DNA of 64,000 nt from Apricaphanius iberus (taxonomy: Eukaryota > Chordata > Actinopteri > Cyprinodontiformes > Aphaniidae), in assembly GCA_028564705.1 (NCBI GenBank), contig JAPXFQ010000931.1, positions 434,001 to 498,000 on the forward strand, written 5' to 3'. This document shows, in pieces, positions 54,880 through 64,000 of this stretch. The notes under the pieces were generated by a model. It did not search any database, had not been told where the DNA came from, and saw only the letters and a list, made by a program, of their open reading frames with translations. The position numbers and the translations under genes are program-made. Every line of letters begins with the position of its first letter. Position 1 is the first letter of the stretch.

Positions 54880-55520
54880 CAACATACTTGCCAACCCCCC
54901 CAATTTTCCCGGGAGACTCCTGAATTTCAGTCCCCCTCCTGAAAATCTCCTGGAGCCACCATGCTCCCAAATTTCTCCCGAAATCTGATGGCGTCGCTTA
55001 TCGTGTTTTACTCCCCGTTTCTTGTATGAGAGTGATGGAGAATAAAACATGTTTCATTGGCATTTTGCCAAGGAAGGTGCTTTGGGGTACATGACATGAA
55101 AATCCTTCACCTGTTGGCGAAATTCTGCGTTTTGAATCCAAAATAGGTCACCTACGTGATTTGTGTATGTCCCATGAGAACAACAATCAGCTGTAATTAG
55201 TGACGCACGCCGCAGCAGCCAGCCACAAGTTTGCAGAACGGTCTTTATCTGACTGAAAGAAGCTGTAGTTTCAATTACTTTTTAAATCTTCCGAGTTATT
55301 TTGTATTAAAAACTGTTTCAACCGACCTCAAGTCTTGTTTCCTTTCATTTTGGCTGTGTGATGGTAACTTCGGCAGCAGATCAAGGATCTTTTTCCAACT
55401 ATTTGAGCCTGAGAGCGAAAGCTGAGCAGGGCTGTAGGGCACATCTGTCTTGGCATATATAGACAACCAGCTTCTTTGTACAATACTCCTGAATTTCCAA
55501 AAACGGGACACAAAACTAAA
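54880..55520. mobile_element. Probable hAT remnant (CATACTTGCCAACC terminus)
   Basis: CATACTTGCCAACCCCCCCA with TTCCCGGGAGACTCCTGAAT and CTCCTGAAAATCTCC resembles the terminus of a common fish hAT family. Near 55485-55510 CTCCTGAATTTCCAAAAACG and GGGACACA echo its inner part. No clean right end or duplication. Confidence 0.35.
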
Positions 55521-56321
55521 AAACCTGGACCCTTCTAGTCAGATATAATCCTCCTCCTCTAATTTTTAATTATATTTAATATTATAGCTAGAAAATACTG
55601 ATGACATTAGCTGCAAAAACTGGTTGTTGATGTTGAAAGCATCTACTAGAGATTCTCTAAAAGAGAGAACCCAGTAAATGAAGGAAGAGCAGGAAGTCAA
55701 CAGCCTGTCAGAACCTAACATAAAAGTGTTATGTAATCCTTATCTAACTGGTTTTGATGACTAAGAACAATTTATTCTAAGGAGCATTCTGAGTGCTGAA
55801 GGTTACTCTACACATTTTCCTCACACCTGTCGGTTTCGTTTTCTAAAAAAGCAGACAAATCTCTATAAATGCTGTAGAAATTTTTGCTGTTTATTTTGAC
55901 TGACAGGGTAAGAAAAAAAAGAAATGAAATATGTTTTTTATTTCATTTAAGTCATAGTTTCATTTTTAATAAACTTAACATTGTTCATTTTAGGAGTGTA
56001 ATTAGTAATGTTTCATTTGAGTTCATCAATTATAAACCCATACTGTTTTACGCTTAATTGACAGAGTTTTGTGGAAAAGATTGCCTTGACTTTATCAATT
56101 AAATATTGTTCTTTCCTAGGTAGTTCAGTAGTTATTCATGAAAAATATTTTTTTCTGTAATGTCAGTTTTCTGATCTCCTCAAATTCTGATGTTCCTAGT
56201 GCCACTGCAGACATTTCCTGAAAATATAATCAAAAAATAATTTTTTATCTTGCTAAGTAACAGACAGATGAACACACAAACATAACCTCTTTGGCAGAGG
56301 TAGTTAGCCGTGTTATATGTG
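55521..56321. other. No gene identified
   Basis: Nothing recognised. Confidence 0.4.
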
Positions 56322-56323
56322 TA

Positions 56324-57505
56324 CCCTGCTCAAATAAATAAAGGGAACGACTTAAACAACACAATGTAACTCCAAGTGAATAAAAATTCTGTGAAATCCG
56401 ACTGTTCACTTAAGAAGCAAAGCTGATTGACAATCAATTTTACATGCTGTTGCACAAATGTAACAGACAACAGGAGGAAATTATAAGAAAGTAGCAAGAC
56501 ACCCGCAATAGAGGAGTGGTTCTGCAGGGGGCGACCACAGACAGCTTCTCAGTTCCAACGTTTTCTGGTTGATGTTTTGGTCACTTTTGAAGGATGGCAG
56601 TGTTTTAATTCTAGTGGTAGCATGAGATGGAGTCTACAACCCACACAAGTGGCTCAGGTAGCGCAGCTCATCCAGATGACATGTCAATGCAAGCTGTGGT
56701 ATGAAGGTTTGATATGTCTGTCAGCGTAGTGTCCAGAGCATGGAGGAGCTACAAGGAGATAGGCGAGTACATCAGAAGATGTGGAGTAGGCCGTAGGAGG
56801 GCAACAACTCAGCAGCACGACTGCTACCTCCGCCTGTGGGCCAGTAATGGTTATGGGTCGGCATGTCTTTTTTGTCTGTGTGTGCGGTAGGGGTGAGGTG
56901 CTCTGGTGAGAACAGCCCACCATGTGCTCACCAGAGGTAGCCTGATTGCCATTAGATACAGAAGAGATCATCAGACCCTTGTGAGACTAGATGCTGGTGC
57001 GGTTGGGCCTGGGTACCTCCTAATGCAACACAATGTTAGACCTCATGTGGCTGGAGTGTTTCAGCAGTTCCTTCAAGACGAAGGCAATGACGTTAGGGAC
57101 CGGCCCGCCTGTTCCCCAAACCTGAATCCAACTGAGCAAATCTGGGACATCATGTCTCGCTCCATCCACCAACGCCACGTTGCACAACAAACTGTCCAGG
57201 AGTTGTTGGATGCTTTAGTCCAGGTCTGGGATGAGATTCCTCTGGAGGCCATCCACCATCTCATCAGGAGCATGCCCGGGTGTTGTTGGGAGGTCATATT
57301 GAGCCTCATTTTGACTTGTTTTAAGGGCATTGCATCAACGTTAGTGTTTTAACATTTTAACTTTGAGTTTGACTCCAAATCCAGACCAATATGGGTTGAT
57401 ACATTTGATTTCCTTTGATAAATATCTGTGTGATTTTCTTGTCACAAAGTATTTAATAGGAATATTTCATTTATTTAGATCTGGGATGGATTTTTTTTAG
57501 CAGTC
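56324..57505 (+). mobile_element. Tc1-like transposon with both ends, internally deleted
   Basis: The left end CCCTGCTCAAATAAATAAAG is preceded by TA (56322-56323). The right end reads AGCAGTC followed by TA (57506-57507) and corresponds to the inverted CTGCTCAAA-type terminus. Subterminal blocks (TTTGACTCCAAATCCAGACC, GATTTCCTTTGATAAATATC, AATATTTCATTTATTTAGAT) are those of a widespread teleost Tc1 family. At 1182 bp it is shorter than a full copy. Confidence 0.8.
56622..57351 (+). pseudogene. Tc1-like transposase, deleted and mutated
   Basis: ATG 56622 starts the helix-turn-helix part in broken frames (RWSLQPTQVAQVAQLIQ; MSVSVVSRAWRSYK; TSEDVE-GRRRATTQQH-like). A large internal deletion near 56840 removes the middle. 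The 148-aa frame 56906-57352 retains GAVGPGYLLMQHNVRPHVAG, where the second catalytic Asp (QDNxRPH) is His, then FLQDEGNDVRDRPACSPNLN, PTEQIWDIMSRSIHQRHVA with the catalytic Glu kept, and EIPLEAIHHLIRSMPGCC. Not functional. Confidence 0.8.
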
Positions 57506-59229
57506 TAGACTGTTCTGTTCTTATTTTGTTTTTAGTTTTTATGTTGCACAATGCAAGTGTTGTTTAATGAGTGGACAAGTAGGTAGTTTGGGCTAGGACT
57601 AGTTGGATGGAACTTTGGAAAAATAAACATAAGCTTTGCGTGTTTCATCAGAAATTTCCAGTGATTCTCATTTCTAATTGTTTAAGTTGAGGGTCGGGTT
57701 TCTTCGGCTTTCCTCCTTCATCTCCAATATTGGATCAAGGCAGCAGAGCAAGGCCTCCGTATATCATTAAACTCCTGCAAAAAATTTATTTTCCATCAAA
57801 AATCAATTCAACTATTTTTTCCTCTTAATTCTGTATGTACAGAGCGAAGGCGCAAATAAATGATCTTTTTCGATCCATATTGTTTCAAGTAGAGTTTGAC
57901 CTTGTCTGTGTAATATACACTGTAAACAGAGAACAAGGGATATAATGTAAATAAGAAAAAAAGGTATCTTAGGACCTTTGTTCAATAAGGAATGAATACT
58001 TAAAAAATATGAACGTATTATAAATGTTACAATAAAAACACAATTTAAAGGAGAAACAAATATTAGCATAAACATATCCTTTGCAAGTTGGATATTGATT
58101 TGACATAGCTTTATTTTATTTTGTTTCATCTTTTTCATCATTGAAAGAGATGCATTAAGAATTTCACACTCTCATGGCAGCTCATGTTTTTTTTTCCATT
58201 ATTATGTGGTCATGGATGCAACAATGCGTTGCAGGTTGTGCAGATGTTCATAAAACTCTGCGTGGAGGAGAGTTTCATCAAAGAAAGAGGATGTGAAAGT
58301 TTTTAAATTTACGAAATCAAAGTCTGAGGCAAAACCTAACCAGAGACATGCTTTGGTGCTTTAAAAGGTAAATTCACAGGCTCACACAGTTTTAAATCTG
58401 GGTTCCAAATTGGCTTTGTTGCTCACCATGTATTGATTTCAAGGGGGGTTGGTTCAGGCGGGGTGTGTCCCTTTTTATATCTGCAGCAATGAGTTGAGGC
58501 GCTGCAGAGAAAAATTAGGCTGGAGAAAGTGAAAGAGAGTCAGATGGAGCTGAATCTGAAGGCTAAAGCAATGCTTAACTTGAAGGTCTTAGCCTTGGAG
58601 AGGCAGATGAGTTGAAGAGCCAGCTGGAGCTGAAGCTTGAGGCTCAAAGTATGCTGGTGCTGACGGCAGCAGACTTGGAAAGATGTTCACTGCGTCACAT
58701 CAGCATTGAGCATTGTAGCTCAGTCTGAACGGGATGTTTTATTTTAGCTTGCTGCTACAAAGATTCAGATGAACAGAAAAAAAGAGAAAAATGTGTGAAA
58801 ACTGTAGTGTATCTGGCCGTTGATTTATTTCTGTGCAGACTCAGGTGGCGTCCGAGCGGTCTGGCAAACTGATAGACACGCTTCCGGCCCTGCTTTTGGC
58901 TCGGCTGACAACAGGCCTTTTCTGGTTCTTGAATCACCTTCTTTGACCATTTTTATATCAGTGAACAAGTGCTGTTCTATAACAGGTTAATCTCCAATAA
59001 ATTATCGTTAAAGATATTTTTCGGAATTCAACTCAAAACCTGAAGCTCGTGTTGCATAGATCCCTTGCACATTGAAGATTATATTTCATGTTTTAACCCC
59101 TCTTTTTCCTATTATGCCTTACCTTTAATGAAAACCCATAATTAGGACTGATCAGGAATGTGTATTGGCAAGAATTTAGTAATATGACATGTATCACGAT
59201 ACATGGGGGATGATACCATATGTTGCAAT
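57506..59229. other. No gene identified; coiled-coil-like relic about 58495-58690
   Basis: One frame near 58495-58615 reads LQRKIRLEKVKESQMELNLK and then KAMLNLKVLALERQMS, a charged helical segment reminiscent of retroelement gag N-termini; it stops soon after. The rest is unassigned. Confidence 0.3.
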
Positions 59230-60914
59230 TAGGGATGCACCGATACTGATACTGGTATCAGGTATCAGGGCCAATACCATTCTAATACTGTTCCCCTAAT
59301 GTACTGTAACTGGTATTGGTTAATTAACCAATGCCATAAACCAATACTTAAAATGTGGAAAATCTATAATAATTTGATCAAGATTTTGTATTCATTTTTA
59401 TTAATATTTTATAATCTAATTCACCATCATTTGTTGTAACAAGCACATAAGAAAATAAACTTGTGGAGTACTTGTTTGGTATCGATGTGGCCAAAATACG
59501 CCTCTTCATTATTTTCTAAATGTGTTGGTTTTATGGGTGAATATGAATGTGATTTCTTTTAATAATCTAGCATTGACCTTAAATCTTCCCATAAACGTGG
59601 AACGAAGGATCCTTGAGGGAAGAGAAAGGCACGAGAACTTGATATTGATTTCACGTGGGTTCAGTTTTGAGTACAAAGTTTAATTCTAAGTTTTCACATT
59701 ATTTCACTTTCTGAACTTAAATTTTTATATTTTTAGATAAATGAACAATCTGAGGTCTGTGAGAGGTTACAAACTCAAGATCTCCTGCCTGAAAGCTGGA
59801 CGACCATGATCACTGCAAGTTGAAGTTACGGACACTTTCTAGTAGTCCCTACATACAATATACAGCTTTGCATGAACAAAGGTTCTCCTGCCTGTTTCTT
59901 CTCCTTGAGAAGTGATCTGAAGATGGGAAATGCTATCTTTTTTTTATGTCTTAGAGGTCAAAGATCTATCCTCAAAGGAAGTCGAGATCAAGACCGATCC
60001 ACTTCAAACCAGACATGCGGCTCTGTGTTTGTAGATTTAGGATGGGCCACCAGACTTCAAATAGCTGCACAGAGGAGGAGCAGAAGATCAACAGCACAAG
60101 ACAGGAAGCCGGGAGGGGAATCATAAAATCCAGAGAGATGGAGATCGTCTTTGTGGTGTAGGGGGAGAGTTCGGCTCAGCAGCTTGTGAGGCAAGGGCAC
60201 CCAATCCCTCAGCCACAGCGGGCATGCCGAAGCCGAACGCTGGATTAGTTCACTGTCATTGTGATGAGCTCAGTAGGGAAAGATAAGCACCAAAAACAAA
60301 AAATAAATAAATAAACCCACTTCCCCCTCAGACCCTGACCCAGCACCCTTCACTCCACCCCCCTGCTGGGTAAATCTCCAGAGTCTTGATGAGGCTCTGC
60401 TTGGGGCCGACCAACGCTGTGGATTTCCGGCGACAGATGGGAAAGTTTGCAGGCAGCTGAGCTCAGCTGGCCTCCCTGAGTCACGGCTGAGCGTGCGGTG
60501 ATGTCATCTTTGTTTAGAGTCGCGTGTCCAAGTCAGCGGGTTGTAGTACAGAAAAGTAGGTTGTGGCAGAAGTTGCCTCAGCTGGCGCCGTGAGATTATT
60601 ACAGAAGGCACAGCTGGGCTTCAACAGCTGTGTCCATACTCTCCTCCAAAGTTATGTAACGGCTTTGTGTTTAAAGGCAAAAAAATGAAGGATTTCCATC
60701 AACGCACCTGGTGATGGGATAATAGATCTTCATAAAATTAAACAGGACAGAAAAAAACTGCAGAAATGTGTCACTGCTGGAATCAAACTTCATGCAGATT
60801 CGTTTTTAATAGAATTTAAGAATAAACATTTTCTGTAAAATTATTGCACAGTTTCCACAAGTACATAAGTATAATATCAGCCCCGATACCAGTATTGGTA
60901 TGAGTGCATCCCTA
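59230..60914. mobile_element. Possible hAT-type element or two separate ends (TAGGGATGCACC)
   Basis: The left end TAGGGATGCACCGATACTGA and the right end, inverted TAGGGATGCACTCATACCAA, then CTGGTATCGGGGCTGAT, are in inverted orientation 1.7 kb apart. Both match the GATAC/GGTATC-rich termini of a common fish hAT family. No 8-bp duplication is visible, and the interior (59400-60840) is non-repetitive and partly GC-rich, so these may be unrelated fragments. The 84-aa plus frame 59872-60126 has no known domain. Confidence 0.4.
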
Positions 60915-60989
60915 TTTTAGCATTTATTAATGGAGTTCTTTCAAAGTTTTTCTTTGGTCAAAGTTAAATTATGAATCATTTAAACTGTT

Positions 60990-61545
60990 AAAACCATAGA
61001 CTGTAAAAAAGAATAGACAGCGCCTCCTCACTCCTCCCCCTTTACCAGAATGACACACTTTCAAGGGGGAATTCATGGCGGATTTACAGACTCCTCCTAC
61101 CCAGCTCTGAAGAAGCATGTTCCTAAAAAGGGCATAGGGGCGGGATCTTCACTGTAGACTCTGTCCTCGCGGGGCGTGTAGTTCGGTCGTACTCACGCCC
61201 ATTCTGCTCCCGTGTCTTTAGTTCTGATGCTAAACTTGGCTCGGCCCCCTCATTAATTATGCAAGATTTTAAAAAATTATCTTACGAAAACCACCCTGGT
61301 GCCTATTATTTTTACAAGCCCCGCGTTATCTCAGGATCAATATGTAGCCATAGAAAGTTTAAAACTATGGGGCACCAGGCATTAAAGTTGTTTTTAACGT
61401 GTCTAAAGTCCAATGCTTTTCAATGCGGGCCTAGCGGCCAAATGGAGGTACTACAGCAATGGAGGAGCAATGGCGGCCTCCATGGTATGCGGTCACAGAG
61501 CAGAGCAGCCAGCGGCCATTGGTTAAAACACGTAAAAAAAATGTG
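60990..61545. repeat. Putative interspersed repeat (CATAGACTGTAAAAAAG start)
   Basis: Begins with AACCATAGACTGTAAAAAAG followed by CCTCCTCACTCCTCCCCC, a layout I associate with a common teleost repeat. No partner copy or clear right end in the window; the 95-aa plus frame inside has no domain. Confidence 0.35.
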
Positions 61546-62449
61546 AAACAGAAAACGTAACAAATTTCTGAACAACCTTTATTTTCACGTCTTTAACAAA
61601 GTGGGAAAATTTATGGATTGTTCTCCTTCCAAAATTTACAAAAGAATAAGTGTTTAATCTTGCTCAAGAACAATTTTTTTTCAAATAAAGAAATATTGAT
61701 AAAATAATTATAATTTGATTAAATCGTTTTGTTTTTCTTTTGTGGCACCAATTGACAAAATGTTTTATTAAAACTGTTTACAAACTGAAATGTATGGAGG
61801 GGAAGTTTAACTTTAGAGACCTGATCCGACAATGATGGATGTTTCTTAGAAAATGCATGTTGCCTGTTGATCATTTGAGGTTGTTGAATTTTGTCTTAAA
61901 TATCTTAGCATCTTAGCTTAGCGAAAACTATTGTAAGTTAATGCTATGAGTTCCCATTCACTCATATTGCTTGATGCTAAGCTAACCTGCTGGAAAACTA
62001 TAAATGGGTTGAACTTGATTTTGTTTTAGAAAAATAGAATACTGACACAAATCTTAGCCCCAATTCCTGAAAATATACATGACTTAAAACTAGGGGTGTT
62101 CGATACCTCTTTTTTTTTTTTAACCAATTTCCTACATACTGACATAGCCTAAATCTTAATGTCCAATATCTTTTGGGACTCTAGTTGTGTGCTGAAGAAT
62201 GAAAGTTTTTTTATGCTTCCTACCTTCTCTACAGGGTGTGAGACAAAACAAAGAATCAACAGTGGCCAGAACACCCATCTTCAGCCACCCTCGGCACACA
62301 GTTTCCTACTTATCACCTTCAAGCTACCTCTCCCAGGACTCCAAGTAAGATCCTCCTATGATCACTATTCAAACAATTTGTAGTAATTACTGGATTTATA
62401 GTAATCACCTAACTGTCCTTTCTCCAGCCTGATCCTGCTGAGCCCATAC
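61546..62449. other. No gene identified
   Basis: A lone CTAGGGGTGTTCGATACC at 62091-62108 resembles an hAT terminus but has no partner. Confidence 0.35.
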
Positions 62450-63040
62450 CATACCAACCATTTATATAGAGCGCGCTTTATGACAGCTTGAGAGCCGCCA
62501 AAGGTGCTGTACATTCCAGAACAAACATACAAAAATAAAATAATCAATAGATAGAAAGAATAAAAATACCACTTTAAATAAAAGATACAAGTATAAAATT
62601 GACAACAGGAAATTAAGTCGGAGGAAAGGATAAGGAATAAAAGTACGTTTTGAGTCATGACAAAGTCTGTAAGGGTTGGCAAGAGCCTTACTGGAAGTGG
62701 AATTCGATCTCAAAGTGAAGGGGAAGGGTCCTTATATCTAGCATTAGGAACTTGGAGTAGATGATGCTCTGTTGACCTAAGTGACCGTGTTGGAAGGAAG
62801 GAGAGAGTAAACATTAAACATTAAAATCTTAAATTCGATCCTGAAGCGGATGGGCTTCCAGTGCAGAGTGGCCGGTACTGAAGGGATATGTTGCCTGTGT
62901 CTGGTGTTCTTTGAGAAGCACGCAGCAGCATTCCGCACGAGCTGAAGTCGGACAATGGTTTATGAATATGTCCCATAGAGTAGTCAATCCATGAGGTGAT
63001 AAAAGTATGAATGACTGTCTGGAAGTGACAGTCTCCACCC
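62450..63040 (-). pseudogene. L2-like LINE 3' fragment, reversed
   Basis: On the minus strand the coding end is seen as NAAACFSKNTRHRQHIPS then PATLHWKPIRFRIEFKILMF (about 62960-62810), the RT C-terminal pattern (NAAARLL ... LHWLPVxxRIxFKIL) with frameshifts. It is followed by a 3' UTR that ends with reversed TATAGAGCGCGCTTTATGAC at about 62463. 5'-truncated dead copy. Confidence 0.6.
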
Positions 63041-64000
63041 ATTATTACTCTCCATTTTCTAATAAACCTTTTAAGAAAACTGTATTTTTCTGCTGTCTGG
63101 AATTGCTGCCAGTCTTGGTCTAAAAAACAAACATGACAATATTAACATAAACTGATAACAATACACGTCTACCTAAACTTTCAAAGTTGGCTGCAGAAAT
63201 GCAGAAATCACAGAATAAAATACGATTTTTGCCAGACAGATAAAATATCCCAAAACCTATACATCATGTCTGTCATATTTTTACATTTTGAGTGACAGAA
63301 GTACCTGAAGAGTTTGCTGTATAATATGTGCATTCTAACGTATAAAATCTGTATCATTAAAGTGAACACTGATACTGATAATTAATGATATTAAATTTTT
63401 ATTTCAATCGCCTCCGAAAATATCGGACATCATTATTTAAAACCATATAATCTTATCTTAAAAAATATTTTAAAAAAAGTATTGCTGTGAAAAAAATAAT
63501 GATTTTTACATATTTTTATACATATGTTAAGCACAAAATTATCAATTTGATTTTAATTTCATAGTTTAATTTATGAAGGGAAAACAATTTCTTAAACAAC
63601 CGAGGCCGGATATAAAAGTATTATTTTTCCTCTTACTAAATTATATTTTTATTTGACTATCCAGGTCTGATTACAGGCAGACCCATAGAATCAAGACATT
63701 TCTTTATGTCTGACAACATGAAATTGGCTGAAAGACTTCAGACAACTGGATCATGTCCAGATCCAAAGAAATTCAAGAACAAATCTGAAAAATGTAATTG
63801 AAATATATCAATCTTATAAGGCTTAGAAAACCTTTTCTAGGGCTTCGGAACCCCTGCTGAACAATAAGACCCATCTTAGATTTGATTAAGACAAACAAAC
63901 ATTCTGAGGATCTCAAAGACCTTTGGGAAATCTTTGAAACATTGATATCCAATGCTGTAACCTGACAAAATGTGCCAAAGTTCAACAGGTATAAGTGTAC
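63041..64000. other. No gene identified
   Basis: AT-rich; nothing recognised to the window end. Confidence 0.4.

Noticed and set aside
62091..62108. Isolated CTAGGGGTGTTCGATACC as an hAT element
   Set aside because: No inverted partner or target duplication was found nearby.

Overview
The window is vertebrate nuclear DNA, almost certainly from a teleost fish. It is AT-rich and gene-poor, has intron-bearing gene parts, and is crowded with element types typical of teleosts: L2-, Rex1- and RTE-like LINEs, a tRNA-derived SINE, hAT, Tc1, PIF/Harbinger and unassigned TIR elements, and a Ty3/gypsy LTR retrotransposon. Nothing prokaryotic, no CRISPR array and no functional tRNA or rRNA gene was seen. 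The species cannot be named from the sequence alone.

Host genes are few. The clear one is a single-coding-exon class A G-protein-coupled receptor on the minus strand (17568-18602). It has seven membrane segments but altered signature motifs (ERS for DRY, N-V-I-I-Y for NPxxY, S-F-T-P for CWxP, and Phe at position 3.32 instead of the amine-binding Asp). A second, weaker host signal is the 3' end of another minus-strand gene (27057-27355): two short lysine-rich exons joined in frame across a 95-bp GT-AG intron, followed by a stop and an AATAAA signal. A GC-rich patch near 24.7-25.0 kb may hold a first exon or promoter.

Layout. 0-5.5 kb: Harbinger transposase relic, a 721-bp TIR element, LINE 3' ends, and an hAT-type MITE with an 8-bp target duplication and a LINE tail inside it. 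5.5-17.5 kb: mostly unannotatable DNA with a Rex1-like RT relic, two transposase relics, an hAT-like element and a SINE with a 13-bp target duplication. 17.5-18.6 kb: the GPCR. 19-28 kb: hAT element, LINE tails, tandem and inverted repeats, microsatellites and the lysine-rich terminal exons. 28.4-33.7 kb: an apparently intact gag-pol LTR retrotransposon (LTRs differ at 1 of 213 positions) inserted a few bases from the end of a second copy of the 721-bp TIR element. 35-48 kb: motif-rich AT tracts, LINE relics, an hAT element splitting an older repeat, a LINE inside a LINE, and two more TIR elements. 48.2-50.5 kb: a 5'-truncated L2-like LINE whose 3' untranslated region contains an antisense fragment of 28S ribosomal RNA. 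50.5-64 kb: sparse, with a dead Tc1 element, two probable hAT remnants and another L2-like fragment.

The most unusual observations are the 28S rRNA segment inside the LINE 3' UTR, the motif-divergent orphan receptor, the spliced lysine-rich gene end, the young intact retrotransposon and its exact nesting, and several TIR/foldback families (1184-1904, 45996-46830, 47288-47660) that I cannot assign to a named family.
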